NCBI GenBank assembly: GCA_015183035.1
Contig: JACZZP010000018.1
Span: forward strand, 744,001 to 808,000
Source: Meloidogyne chitwoodi
Lineage: Eukaryota > Nematoda > Chromadorea > Rhabditida > Meloidogynidae
Direction of reading: 5' to 3'
Length of the DNA stretch: 64,000 nt
Part shown: positions 26,801 to 39,606 of the stretch, piece after piece
Position numbering within the stretch: the first letter of the stretch is position 1
How the letters are laid out: the number at the start of each line of letters is the position of its first letter
Translations under genes and position numbers: made by a program
The notes under the pieces: generated by a model
What the model was told of the DNA's origin: nothing
Seen by the model: only the letters and a program-made list of their open reading frames with translations
Database searches by the model: none

Positions 26801-28214
26801 TTTAATTTTACCTGAAAATTACATTTTTTATTTTCTTTTTTATTTAATTCATTTAAACATTCAAAATTTTCTGATAAAATTTGTGATCTTTCACATAACT
26901 AAATTTTAATAAAATTAAATAAAATTAATTTAATTTTTAAACCTTTGACCAAATAGGTTTAGCCAAATCATTTTCATCAAATATTTTATTTTTACAAATA
27001 TTTTCTGAATTTGATAAAAGTGATAGAGCATCCCAAGGTTGAACATTATTATTAATTAATTGTTGTTTTATATTTATATTACTTATAATAGTATTATTAC
27101 AATTTAAATCTCCAAACCAATGTTCACTTTCTTGTCTTAAAGGTGTTAACTAAATTAATTAAAAATAATTTAATTTTTAAAATTAATTAAATACCATTTC
27201 AAGTGCAGATTCAGAACATTCTGAGGGAGGATTTGCTTCAATACAACTAAAATGTGTTAAAGAATGAACAAGTAAAGCACAAGGAAGTGAAATAATTGAA
27301 GAATTTTCATTAAAAAATAAACTTTGAGAAGAACAAATATTTGTTGATGATAAACATTGGGGATAGTCAATTAATGCTGGAGTTAATAATTCACATAAAA
27401 AAACATGTAAACGTGCCCAAGGTCCACCAACTGAATTAGTTGTTTTGTTTTTATTATCAAGAAAATTACATCCTTTAAGTAAAAGTTGGCTAGACCTATA
27501 AAAGAAGAGAGAAATAATTAATTAAAAACAACAACTAATGTAAGAACACAAAACATGAAAACAAAAACTATTCAAAAACATGCTAAAAACATTTGTATTA
27601 AAAACAAACAAAAAAAGCTAATCAAAACAAATAAAACAAACTTTAAATAAACTTGTTTTCAGAATAACTAAAATAATACAGTTTTCAAGTTTATTTTAAA
27701 GTTGGAAAAACTTTAATTAAAAACTGTAGAAAACAAAGAAATAAAATAATGTTTTGTATTTTTATTGAATAATAAAAAAATTTTTACTGTTTTGTATTAG
27801 TAAAAAGTTTAGGTAATTCTGTTTCCATTTGTACAAGCCAATCTATAAGTGTTTCTTCTGTTTTTTCCAACTTTTCTTTATTAGTATTTTCTTGTATTTT
27901 TTGTTGTTTTGTATTTTCAATTTCATTGTTTTTTGTACTTTAAAAACATTTAAGTGTATTTTATTTAAAGAAAATACAAACTTATTATTATAAAAATACT
28001 TTTCATCACTTCCATCTTCACAGTCATTTTCTCCATCTCCAACCCAATCAAAGGGTATACAATTACCATTAATTGGACATAAAAAAGAATCTTTAGAAGA
28101 ACAAATTGATGAATTATTATTTTCAAAACAATTAATAATTAAATTATTTAAAATTAATAAAAAAATAAATAATTTAAATTTTAAAAATAATAAATTATTA
28201 ATTATTATTTGCAT
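20814..28214 (-). CDS. secreted/membrane-anchored LDLa plus T20D4.11 (DUF19)-like multi-module protein
   Basis: Multi-exon gene of about 20 exons. Exon 1 (28214-27982) encodes a hydrophobic signal peptide and one LDL-receptor class A module with the calcium-cage motif DGENDCEDGSDE. Exon 2 (27938-27788) is a polar, low-complexity stretch with WLVQME. From 27495 down, exons carry repeated cysteine modules with the CGxEA/CGxxPL signature, e.g. CGNEALDFVF near 22850, CGEEALLHVF near 21330, CGNEAIKFI near 24530 and CGYIPLNVL near 23540, typical of nematode T20D4.11/DUF19-like extracellular domains. The C-terminus is acidic, then ends in a hydrophobic tail (20816-20890), so a membrane or GPI anchor is likely. 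I estimate roughly 1,500 residues. LDLa modules bind ligands or lipoproteins through calcium; the role of the cysteine modules is unknown. One intron holds a MITE; others hold the ATCAGAATTT repeat. Exon joins are by eye and some may be wrong. Confidence 0.8.
21725..21951. mobile_element. small MITE in an intron of the LDLa/DUF19 gene
   Basis: Perfect 28-bp inverted repeats lie at 21740-21767 and 21909-21936 (inner motif CGACACTTCCGGACCGACAT). Imperfect similarity extends outward to AATTGACC at 21725 and GTCAATT near 21950. The interior, about 140 bp, is non-coding. The higher GC of the arms stands out sharply from the host intron. Confidence 0.8.
23690..23950. repeat. degenerate ATCAGAATTT / TGTATTTTT intronic repeat, block 1
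   Basis: Intron of the LDLa/DUF19 gene made of imperfect copies, in both orientations, of a motif that alternates ATCAGAATTT with TGTATTTTT at roughly 30-45-bp spacing. The same motif recurs at 25795-25985, 26400-26650, 43080-43490 and 45455-45790. Confidence 0.6.
25795..25985. repeat. ATCAGAATTT / TGTATTTTT intronic repeat, block 2
   Basis: An intron of the LDLa/DUF19 gene repeatedly shows AATCAGAATT followed by TGTATTTTT-like stretches. It is the same family as the block at 23690 and has no coding potential. Confidence 0.55.
26400..26650. repeat. ATCAGAATTT / TGTATTTTT intronic repeat, block 3
   Basis: This is the clearest block: consecutive ATCAGAATTTATGTATTT-type units, some starting ACCAGAATTT or TTTCAGAATTT. 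It occupies the whole intron between exons ending near 26649 and starting near 26390. Read on the gene strand (-), the donor is CAG|GTAAATTCTGAAAC, so the exon edge is immediately followed by the repeat. Confidence 0.65.
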
Positions 28215-30038
28215 TATTATTATTAAATAAATAAACTAAAAATAAATTAACTAATTTTATTAAATTTTTGGGTTATTTTTAATTAAAAAAAATTTAAATT
28301 TTTTTAATAAAATTATTCCTTTTTTTAAAAGAAATAATTTTGAAAAAATAGACAAAAAATAAAAATGTATATAAATATTTTTAACTACTCTAAATTCACA
28401 GTTTTTTCTTAATTTTTATAAAAAAAGAAAAAAAAAATTATTTTTTATACAAATTAATGCGCAAAAAAGTGAAAATAAAAAAGTTGGTCAGTCAGATATA
28501 AATAAATATATTTTAAAAAAGAAAATCCAATTTAAGAGAAAAAGAAGAAAACAGCAGGGAATAGAGGGAATAATATATTTATATTATTTTTAAAAAATAA
28601 AAGAATAGGATGGAATAAATTAAGAGAAAAAAGGCGAGTTTTTTTAATTTTAGAATGGTCAGAAAAATTATTATTTTTAATCCATTGAAGAAATATTTTA
28701 TTTCAAATAAATAAATAAATAATTAATTATTTTAATGTTTCATTCCCGTTATTTTATTTTTTAAAATAAAATAAAATAAATTAAAAATAAATATTAATTT
28801 ATTTTTAAATAAATTCTGTAAGATAATATGTTTAAAAAAAATTTAATTTTAAAAAATATTTTAAAATATTTAAAAAGGAAAAAAAACTTTAAATAAAAGG
28901 ATTTTGCGTTTATTTGTTTACTGTGTGTGACTGTCAATAATTAATTTATTTTTTTAAATAAATTAATTAAGTTTTTTTTTTAATATTTTCTAATATTTGT
29001 AAATATATTTATTTAAAACTTTTTTGTTTAAAAAAGTAAAAAAAAAGATTAATGACCAAATATTTTATTTTTGGGATTTTTAAAAAAGAAAAAAGAAATA
29101 AATGTTTATTTATTTATAATAATTTATTTATTTAAAATTAGAGGAGAATAGAACAGTTTTAATAAATAAAATAAATAAAAAAAGAGAAGAGAAGAATAAC
29201 CGGAAGGATGAGAGGAGAAGATGGACAGTCAATTGACGATATTAAAATATTTAGAAAATAAATAAAATGTTAAAACTAAAATTATTTATTTAAAATAAAA
29301 TAAAATTAGGTCATTATCAAAAATAAATTGGAGTAAATATATTTATTTTTACGAAAATATTATTTATTAATTTTAAGGGGAGATTATATAATATTTAAAT
29401 AAATTAAATAAAAAGAAAATATATAAAATGTCAAACCAATAATATTTTGAATTTTTTAAATTGATAAATTTATTTTATATATTTTTTAATATAAATAAAT
29501 TTAAAAAAAAAATTTTCTATTTAAAATAAAATTTACAGTATATACAAAACTGTTATTGACACTCTAATTTGCTCTGAACTGACTAAAAAGAATAAATAAT
29601 AAATAAATACTTTCGTTTCAATAAAAAATAAAAATAGTATAATTTAAATAATTTTTGTTGGATTTTTTATCTTTACTAGAGATCGAATTTTTAAATAAAA
29701 TCCTTAATCTCTGAATTCTGATTTAATTTATTGATTTGGACCTACCCAAGATTACAGTAAAATCCAAAATACCCAAAACTTGCCTGCATCTTAACTCTGG
29801 ATATATGAAATCCATTGACCAGATCTATACTGAACTCTAATCTGTACTCTTTTTATGCTCATTAAACTCTTGAATAAATAATTTGATGAGAGTTTTAGTT
29901 CTTTTAATTTGCTAAAATAATTATATCAGGTTCATTTGTTTCTTTCACAAATTTATTTATTTTTAGATAAAAATGTAAATTTATATATTTTATTAAAAAC
30001 TTTATAATATATTATTTATTTGTTTGCCCATTTAATAA
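28215..30038. other. divergent intergenic region, no gene seen
   Basis: About 1.8 kb between two divergently transcribed genes, so it should hold both promoters. It is very AT-rich with many A/T homopolymers and TATA/AATAAA-like words. I see no coding exon, tRNA or strong inverted repeat. The stretch 29640-29880 is somewhat less AT-rich but has no recognisable structure. Confidence 0.6.
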
Positions 30039-33000
30039 ATGGATTCGCTTGATACAAGATTCAGACATGAGGTTTTTCTTTTATTATTTAAAAAATATTA
30101 ATTATTTTTTTGAAATGATTAATTTCTTTTTTTAAAAAGGTTCCTTTTAAGTTAAGTGAAGATGAAAGTACATATGAAAATACAACAGAAGAATGCAATA
30201 ATTCAAATGATTTTTTGTCTAAAAATCATGATAATTCGAATGACAGTAATAATTCTAATATTTATGCTAATTTTGGGGAAATTTCCAGATTAAAGGTTTT
30301 TTTTTAATATTTTTTAAATTATTTTTTGTCTTTAAGGAGTTACAAGAAATCGATAGAAGGCCTTACCCTCCTTTTCCGGATGCTTCTTCCTCACCTCTGT
30401 TTGTATTTCTTTTTTATTATTAATTTAATGATTAATTTTTTAGTCGTATAATTGCTAATGGATGGAGAGAATATCGAACTTTAGGCGGAAGGTTTTTTAT
30501 TTTTTATTTAATTTTTATAAATTTTAAGGTCTTTCTATTTCCATCCTGTTAATAAAATTTGTCAATGGAAGGTATTTTATTTTTTTAATTTAAATATTTG
30601 GGGATTTGCGAGGATATTTTTACATTGATTTTTAAAAAAAGGAATAAAAAGACAAAAAACTTTTTTTTAATTTATATGGAAATGAATGAGAGTTTATGAT
30701 TGACATTAAGTTTAAATATTGAATTAAATATGTATATGTTAATGATTCATTTCTTTCTTATAATTTTTGTCTGTCAGATTGTGAATCATCTTTTTTCAGT
30801 TCAAAATCTTTTTTTGTTCTTTTCATGTTTTTAATTATCGATTTTTTTTCCAAATCTTTTACCCGAAAATTTTTAAAAATAATTATTCAATCTTTTAAAC
30901 TTTTTAAAATTTTTTAGCCTCCAAGAACTACTTTAAAATTTTATCCACAACAAGAAGATATGGAGCCATTATTTGCCACTAATTTTGCTCATCATCAAAA
31001 TTTATATCCTTCAACATCTATTGAATCAGCTGATTTTGCTGAATTACCTTTGCTTAATAATTTTAATAAAAAACGTATAGGATCATTTAAAACAAATGAA
31101 ATGCACAAATCTGTAATTGTTGAATCTAATGAAAATATTAGTGGAGTTAATAAGGTTTTTTTATTTAAAATAATATATTGACCTTTTTTAATTTATTTTT
31201 CTTTTAATTTAATAAAATTCTGACTAAATAATTTTTTATTTTTAGCCAGGATTAATGTCACATAGCTTGGATGAAGTTACTGGTCAATCTAAATTTCCAC
31301 CTGATTTAAAACAATCAGATAATATTGTTGCAGATTGTTCCTCCCATTTTGATAACACAAGTCAGTGCCATAAAGATACAGAACTTCGACATGGTTTTCT
31401 TGAAAAATGTAAACTTTCTGAAAATGGTGTAAAGCTAAAACGAAAAGATTGGTCTAGTGCTTATGCTTATTTGTATATTGGACATTTACTTTTTTACAAA
31501 GACCAAAAATCTGCAGAAAAGCATGGAAAACATTATCCAGCTCCACTTGGTATTTTTAAAATATTTTTTGAGATAAAAAAGATTTTCTCTCAGATGTTTG
31601 TGATTTACGTGATGCATTAGTTTCATTTATTAATGATGATAGAAAGCACAGAGATAAGCGAAGAAAACAAATAATTTCTGTAAAGAAATTATTTATAATT
31701 TAATTTTAGTCTTTTTTATAGCTTTTACTTCCAACAAAAACTGAATATCAATTTTCTAGTAATGAAGAGGAATTAAATGATTGGTTTTATGCTTTACGTC
31801 AAGCAATAACTTCTGCAGTTTTTTTTATTTTTAATTTAATTAAAAATCTTTTTTAATTTTAGCCTGCTCCAAAAATCTCTGCTAATAAAATTATTTGTGA
31901 TTGGAATGGAAGTCTTCAACGATCAATTCGTCATAAACGTGACTCTGCTGGTAGTACTTTTGGTATTGGAAAGTCAACACTTCATAATTCAATAAAATCA
32001 CGTTTGAAGACTTCATCAACTAAAAGTAATTAATTTAAATATTTAACTAGTATTTACTATATTTATTTAATATTCCTCTTTAAAATTGGCTGAATTCCAT
32101 CAGTTCTAAAAGTGATATTTTGGTCTAGAAAATCTTTCATTTTGATTTTAACGGATTAAACTAGATGACCAAGTTTTCTTAGATTTTATATTTTTATGAG
32201 AGAAGGATTTGTTTTTTTTATTTAATAAAGTACAAGATTTAAAAAAATAATTTAATTAATTAATTTTAAGCAATCTCTGATGAAAATTTTTCTTCAATTG
32301 ATAACAATGCTATAGAAGTTGTCCCCCCTGCCAAAGCAACAATTATCGAAAGACTTTTACGCTTTTTTCGTTCAAGACCATCAATGGAATCACTTAGAGA
32401 AAGAGGAATTTATAAACGTATTTTTTAAATAATTATTTTATTTTTAAGATTAATTTTATAGCAGAACCTGTATTTGGAAGTACATTAAGTGAAATTTGTT
32501 CTCGTGAAAAGTCTTTAGTTCCAAAATTTATAATTGAGATAACAAAATTGATAGAACAAAAAGGACTTGATTCTGATGGGTTTTTTTATTTTTTAATTTT
32601 TTTAAATTTATTTATAACTTTTAAAGTCTTTATCGAGTGAATGGAAATCTTTCTTCTGTTCAAAAAATTCGTTGCCAAATTGATCAGGGTATTTTTTTAA
32701 TTTATTTAAATAAAATAATAATTTATTTTTATTAGATAATTATGATCCATTAAGAAGAGAGGAAGATATTCACGTTCTCAGCGGAGCTTTAAAATTATTT
32801 CTTCGTGAACTTCAAGAACCAATTTTTCCAGTTTCGATGCACAAAGAATTTACTTCTGCTATTAGTATTCATTTATTTATTTATTTATTTAAAAGCATTT
32901 AAATTAAATATTTAACCTTAAAAATAATTAATTTAAAATATTAATGAAATCCAAATTTTTATTTTTTTAATAGGAGAGTCCGGCTCAAAAAAATTAAGAT

Positions 33001-33600
33001 GTATTGAAGATTTACTTCTCAAATTGCCACCTGTAAATAAACAAACATTGCGTGTTCTAATTTTACATCTTATTAAGTATTTTTTAAAAATATATTTTTA
33101 AATTTAAATTTATAAATTTAGAGTGTCAACGCATTCTGGAAAGGTTGGAATAAATTTTAAATAATTTTTAATTAATTAATTTTAGAATCGTATGCAAATA
33201 CATAATTTGGCAATTATTTTTGGTCCTTCACTTTTTTGTTCTTCTGACGAAAGAACGACTAGTAGTAGTACTAATAATAATAATTATTTACGTAAAACTA
33301 GTCAAGACAAAGGAAAATCAAATATTGGTGTTGGAAAGAGAAAAACTAATGATAAACAACGTCAAGAAGAATTACAAAATAATAATCAACAACAACAACA
33401 ACCTTCAGAACCAACACAAAATCTTGCATTTAGAATGTTTTTTTTAATTAATTTAAATTTAATAAAATATTTTTTAAGGATAACTTATGGACAAATTTTG
33501 GAATTTATTTTATCTGAGACAGAGAGGTTTTTTTTAAAAAAATTAATTTTTTTTTAATATTTTTTTAAAATTTAGATTGTCAATTTTCAAGCAAATTTGA
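30039..33600 (+). CDS. Rho GTPase-activating protein, WW-PH-RhoGAP architecture (ARHGAP9/12/15/27 type)
   Basis: Multi-exon gene. The start ATG (MDSLDTRFRHE) lies at 30039. A WW domain is split over short exons at about 30440-30580 and 30920, with W, YF, W and P in the pattern GWREYR...FYFHP...CQWKPPR. A low-complexity Ser/Asn region follows. A PH domain (31430-31820) begins KLKRKDWSSAYAYLY and ends WFYALRQAI. The RhoGAP domain (32330-33590) carries the arginine-finger motif GLYRVNGNLSSVQKIR and the NLAIIFGPSLF helix. A Gln/Asn-rich insertion follows FGPSLF. The last short exon ends in TGA at 33600. Such proteins stimulate GTP hydrolysis by Rac/Rho/Cdc42-type GTPases at the membrane or cytoskeleton. 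The vertebrate family often has an SH3 domain; none is visible here. Confidence 0.88.
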
Positions 33601-33718
33601 GAAATAATTTTACTGTTTTTTTTTAATTTTTAGTAAAAAAAGAATAGAGAAAAACGAAAATTTCATGCTTTTTCCCTTTTTTTATAAATAGATTAATAAT
33701 TTATTAGTAAAAATAATT

Positions 33719-33831
33719 TTGAACTTTGTCTACTTTAAATTTACCTTTTTATTAACAAGAAATTATTTTAAAATAAATTATTTTCTTGCTAATAAATGTT
33801 GAGTGTTTATATCTAAAGTAGACAAGTTTTG
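33719..33831. repeat. palindromic hairpin element
   Basis: Intergenic inverted repeat: AACTTTGTCTACTTTAAAT on the left pairs with ATCTAAAGTAGACAAGTTTT on the right. Nested inside, AACAAGAAATTATTTT pairs with AAATTATTTTCTTGCT. The ~113-bp segment can fold almost end to end. It may be a tiny MITE or a 3'-end structure of the RhoGAP transcript. The rest of 33601-34148 is plain AT-rich spacer. Confidence 0.6.
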
Positions 33832-34148
33832 TAAATTTGAGAGTGATTCTTTTCCATTAAAAATGTCAAAAAATTAAAAGTCTTTATTTGTGTCCCAATT
33901 TTGTTTTTTTTTAATTTTTTTATTCAATTTTTTCTTCCAAAAAATATATATAAATAATATAAATTAAATTAATTCCTCCAGTAAAAAAAATATATATATT
34001 TATTTATTATTCACCTACTTATTTTCTCCCCACAATTATGCTTCTTTTTAAAAATAAATTTAAAATTAATTTTTCTTTATTAAAATATTTTTTAAATGTT
34101 TTATATTTTTAAAATTAATTTAATTCTTTTTAATATAAAATAATTTAG

Positions 34149-36200
34149 ATGGACGATTTTTTGGTTTTTGGGAAGACTATTGCTGATCCTTGGAATAGGG
34201 TTTGTTCGTTTGACAAGCCAATATTTATTTTTGTCGAATTTTGTCAAATTATTGGGCCAAGGTTATTTTTTTTTATTTAATTAAATATTTTAAACTTTTT
34301 TCAGACCTTTATTCTCTTATCCAGACGATGTTTGTTTAAATCATCTTTTAGAGGAATTGTCTCTTTGGTTAATGAGTTCAGATAATTTTCATGGAAATTT
34401 TAGTTCAGCTTATAATCAACAATTAGGTGTTTATGTTTTGACTCAATATGCTACAATGTTAGATATAACTGCTAGAGCTCTTCAGGTTTTTTTTTAATTT
34501 TATAAAATTCAATAATTTCTTTGTAAGAGACCTTTTGCTCTTTCACTAGTTTTACCCCAAAAACCAACAACTGAACAAATTGTTTATTTTCGACAAATTT
34601 CAATGGAAGTTCTTTTACCTTTACTTTCTTGTAATCGTTATTATATTCATTCAATGCTTACTTTTGCTTCTAAATTGGCAGATAATTGTGAAAAAACTAA
34701 TTTTCAATCTTATTATTCTACAGCAGGAAATGTTCAACAAATTGTTGTTTTATCAAATAAAATTAAAGAAATTATGTTACAAGTTTTTTATTAAATTAAT
34801 TTATTTAAATTATTTTTAAAGTCCAAATCTTGGTATGACAGATTTCTTGGAAAAATGTCTGGAATTGAAGAATTAACAAATACAAATTGTACTTGTGAAT
34901 GCAGAGAGGAAGACTTTAAAAAATTTATTCGAATACTTTGCTGGAAACAAATGGCACAATTAGTTGATTTAATGGAACTTTCTCCTTGTGTTTGTTTAAT
35001 TATTATTTTTTAATTATTTTTTAGGTAGGAAAGAATTATTTTAATATTTTAAAAAATGCATATAATCAATTTATTAAACAACAAGAATCAACAGCTAAAG
35101 GATTAATGTTTTCAGGAAATTTTCCTGTTTTGAGGTTATTTTTTAATTTATAGAATATTTATTTTAATTTATTTAAGAAGTGTTTTTGGTGCTAATTCTC
35201 AAAGAGAATTACAAGGACAAGAAAAGACAGTTGAGGAAGAAGAAGAAGAGAATAATTCTAATAGCATTCATCCTTTTCATTCTCTATCAAATAAAGAAAA
35301 TACACTCAAATCTTTGTCTTTTAGACTTATTAGAGTATTTTTTAAATTAAATAAAATTAAATAATATATTCTTTTAGTGTGTTTATCCACTACTAGCAGG
35401 AGAGAAAATTGTAATACTTGCTTCTCAACAACGTACTCCTACGGGTATTGACTTATTAAATAAACTTAACAAATTGCGTGTTGTGAAGAGAACAGAGGAA
35501 GTTAAATGGACTTTTGAAATTGAAAGGTTTTTTTTTTTAATTATTATTAAATTGTGAAATTATTTATTGCTAGAAATTTTAATATTTTTACGAAAATTTA
35601 TCATATTTTAAGTAAATTCTTATTTTTAAAGTCAGCCATAAATTTAAATTTTCAGTCTAAATATTCTCTTATTTTTTTCTTAATTCGAAATAAGTTGGGT
35701 GACTTTATATAGAATGATAAGGAATTATTTAAAAAATATTAATAGTAATGTTTTTAATTTTTAAAAAATTTTTTAGATTAGAAAATGTTGTAAAAGAACA
35801 TCAATTATCTGGAATTTCTTGTGATAAAGAATTATCTCTTAATTTAAGTGAAATTGATATTAGACATGAAATGACTATTTTAGATTTAAATAATCACAGA
35901 ATTCGTTGTCGTGAATATCGAGGATTTTTATTAAAACAATTATCAGGAAAGAGATTATTTCCTTCAGATTGTTCTGTTATTGATTTTGTTATTACAATTA
36001 TAACAGATATTTTTCAATTAATTATTCTTTCAAAATATATTACACCTCAAGTTGTGGCTAAAAATTTGGAATTAACTAGACAAGATAAAACAATTTTATA
36101 TAATCTTTTAATTGAATTTAATTTGGCAAAATATATTCAAATGAAGACAAAAACTAAAGAACTTTTAATTAAAATACCTTATAAATTACGTCCTTTTTAA
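34149..36200 (+). CDS. SMCR8-like longin/DENN protein
   Basis: Starts with MDDFLVFGKTIADPWNR; the next exon encodes FVEFCQIIGPRPLFSYPDD, the longin-type opening of the SMCR8/folliculin families. It is followed by LSLWLMSSD, YVLTQYATMLDITARAL and RPFALSLVLP, in the same order as the SMCR8 N-terminal domain. Middle exons include CTCECREEDFKKF and WKQMAQLVDLMEL. C-terminal exons (35380-36200) carry VYPLLAGEKIVILASQQRTP and a helical tail ending YKLRPF; this part fits a diverged DENN region. SMCR8 partners with C9orf72 as a Rab/Arf-regulating complex in autophagy and lysosome control. Folliculin is the main alternative. TRAP1 follows on the same strand after 305 bp. Confidence 0.68.
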
Positions 36201-36505
36201 TTTAAATTTTAAGCTAATTTAAAATAATAATGCAAAAAATTAAATTAATTTAATTTCTTTGTAAATTAGAGGACAGATATTAGGAAGAAATTTCATGATT
36301 TTTTGCGTTATCATACCTTCTATTGATTTTTTATAAATTTCCTTAAATGATATAATTAGCTCTCTTTTGTATATTTTAATTTTATTATTAAATAATTTTT
36401 TTAATTTAAATTTATTTTTTTATTTTGTAAATAATTAAAAACTATGTAATACTTATGTTTTTTTAATTTTTTTCAGATTATCTTTTATTTAGAAAAACAA
36501 AAAAT

Positions 36506-39464
36506 ATGATGTTAACAACAATAAGACGTTCAATATATTTTGGAATTAGATCTCGAAATGTGTTGCGAATTTTAGCAAATAAAAATTATTTAAATGTTTT
36601 ACCAAAAATTCAAAGGAATTATTCTTCTGTTGGGACAGCAAAAAAGTTTGAATTTCAAGCAGAAATTGATAGTCTTTTGGATATTGTTGCAAAATCATTG
36701 TATTCAGATCAAGAGGTTATTTTTTTAATTTTACTTTTTTTGAATTAATTAAATTTTGTATTTCTGTTTGGTCCTTTTCCCGTAACTTCAAATTCTTAAA
36801 TTAAACGTTTTAAGGTCTTCATTCGGGAATTAATTGCTAATGCATCTGATGCTTTAGAAAAGCGAAGATATCTTGAAATGGGTGATAAAGGTAATCCTGT
36901 TCAAGATGTTCCATTTGAAATACGCATTGAATGTGATTTAAAGAACCGTAAATTGGTTTTTACAGATTCAGGTATTTCTTTAAATATTATTTAATTATAC
37001 ATTTTTAGGAATTGGAATGAACGAAGAAGAATTAGTTGGACTTTTGGGAACAATAGCAAAGTCTGGTTCTAAGACTTTTCGTTCTGATGAGGAAAAAGCT
37101 GAATCACTTATAGGTTTGAAAATATTTATTTTTAAAGTTTTTTTATTCTTTTTAATAAAATTTTGATCTAAAGAATAAATTTGAAATCCAATTAATAATC
37201 CCTCAAATTTGTTATTTCATTTTATTAATTTTAAAATAGGACAATTTGGTGTTGGTTTTTACTCTGCATTTGTTGTTAGGTTATTTTTCAATTTATTTTT
37301 AAATAACTTTTTTTTTTATATTTAGTGACAAAGTTCGTGTTACAACTCGAAAAGTTGATGAAACAAACGGTCATATTTGGACTTGGTCTGGAGGAAAACA
37401 GTTTGAAGTAGTTGAGGATTCGACTGCCAATTTGGGAACAAAAATAGAATTATGGTTAAAAGATTCTGAAGCTGCTAAATTTGTACAAGCAGAAAAAGTT
37501 GCAGATGTTATTAATAAGTTTGTTTAGGAATTAAATAGTTCCCCTTGACTTTTTGGCATTTTTCCTTTTACTGGCGTTTTGTATTTATTTGTAATCGTCA
37601 CATAAACTAAATCGCCTATTTGTGTCTAAAATGATTTAATTTTTAACTAAAAAAATATTTAGGTATTCCTACTTTATTTCTGTTCCCATATTCTTGAATG
37701 GTGAAAGAATTAATGTAATGTCAGCTCTTTGGATGATGAAACCAAGTGAAACAACTCAAGAAATGCATGATACTCTATTCAAGTATATTTAATTTTTAAA
37801 TTAATTTTTGACAAGTATTTAACCATTAAATTTATATTTAATTTAAGGCATTTGATTAAGACACATCATCCTCATTTAAAAGATGATCGTCCTCAATATA
37901 CAATTCAATACCAAACAGATTTTCCAATAAATATACGAGCACTTTTCTATGGTTTTTTAAATTTAATTAAACTAAAATTTATCCTTTTTGTTTTTTAAAG
38001 TTCCTTCAAGAAGAGTTTCTCAATTTGAATTTACTGCAGATTCTAAAAATGAGACTGGTATTTCTCTTTATAATCAAAGAGTTCTTATAAAACCAAATGC
38101 AAAAGAATTATTGCCAAATTTTTTGAGATTTATGATTGGAGTTGTTGATTCTGAGGTTTTTTTTATTTATTTTTAATTTTTTAAATTATTTTTTTCAGGA
38201 TATTCCTTTAAATTTGTCTAGAGAAATGCTTCAAATGGATTTAATTATTGAGTAAGAAAATATAAAAAATAAAATTATTATTTTTTAATTTTTTAGAAAA
38301 ATAAGAAATATTCTCAAAGATCGTTGTATTCATTTTCTCGTTGAACAACTCAAGAAAGATAGAATTAAATATTCTGAATTTTATAAAGGATATTCTTTGT
38401 TTCTTAAGGTTATCTTTTTTAATTAATTTTTAATAAATTTATTTTTTTTAATTTTTAGGAAGGAATTTTAACAGATCAATCAAATCAAACAAAAGTTTAT
38501 TTAATTATTTTTTTAAACAATTTTTTATATTTTTTAAAGGAAGATATTGCTCAGCTTTTGCTTTTTGAATCATCTAATACTCGTTCTGGTGTTTTAACAT
38601 CACTTTCTGAATATGTGGAGAATATGCAAGATGACCAAAAATGTATTTATTTTCTTTATGCACCAAGGTTTTTTTGTTTTTTATATTTTATTTATTTTTA
38701 AAGTCGTCAATTGGCTGAGACTTCTCCTTATTACGAAATGTTTAATAAACGTTACGAGGTTCTCTTTCTCAACGACCCTGTAGATGAACTTGTTTTTCTT
38801 TCAATGCCACAATTTAAAATGAAACAAATTCAATCAGTTGAACAATGGGTTAAAAATGAAGGAGTATCTAATGTTGAAGATACTAATTTGACTAGAGATC
38901 CTCTCAAAAAAGGTTTTTTGAAAACATTACTATAATACAAATATTTATTTTATAGAATTTCTTAACTGGTTGAAGGATTCTCTTGGTTCAGTACGTGTTA
39001 GTGATGTTAAACCAAACACAACACAATCAGAACACCCATTTATGGTTTTGTAATTTTATTTTAAATTATTATAACATTTTTATATATTTTTCTTCTTCTT
39101 AGATAACAATTTCTTCTGATGCTGGTGCAGCACGTCATATGCTTAGAATTTCTGAAATTAAAGAAGTAAAATATTTATAATAAAAATATTAGAATTTTTT
39201 AAATTATTTTTTAAGATGGAGCATCTTGTTTATTTAAATCCAGTACTTCATGTCAATTTCACTCATCCTCTTATTCAAGGATTACAGAAACTTTCAAAAA
39301 AAGAACCAGAATTGGCATTAAAAATTTCAGAACAAGTTTATGATAATGCTTTAATTTCTGCTGGACTTTTAAAAGATTCAAGTAAAATGGTTGGACGATT
39401 AAACAAAATTTTGGCTGATTTATTACAAATGAATACAGCAAAATCTCAAATACTTACTCCTTGA
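36506..39464 (+). CDS. mitochondrial Hsp90 chaperone TRAP1
   Basis: The N-terminus is rich in Arg and hydroxyl residues (MMLTTIRRSIYFGIRSRNVL), as in a mitochondrial presequence. The GHKL ATPase domain follows: YSDQEVFIRELIANASDAL (motif I, catalytic Glu and Asn), DSGIGM, and GQFGVGFYSAFVV in the lid. The middle domain has FPINIRALFYVPSR, NLSREMLQ and an FYKGYSLFLKEG segment. The C-terminal domain ends TAKSQILTP without the cytosolic MEEVD tail, as expected for TRAP1. About 13 short exons. TRAP1 folds proteins in the mitochondrial matrix and protects against oxidative stress. A TTTTTTTCAG acceptor at 36477, 30 bp before the ATG with no exon upstream, suggests a trans-splice site. Derlin-2 follows after 142 bp. 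Confidence 0.96.
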
Positions 39465-39606
39465 AATTCTTTTTTTGTTATTTTATTTGTTTTAAAAAAA
39501 TAAATTAGACGTTATATTTTTTATATATTTTTCACAAATGTTTTTTCTCCTTCTGTTATTTTTTGTTTGTTTTTTATTTAGAAAAAAATAAATTTTATTT
39601 AGAAGA

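Noticed and set aside
34472..34654. 60-codon minus-strand frame
   Set aside because: Antisense shadow of an SMCR8-like exon.
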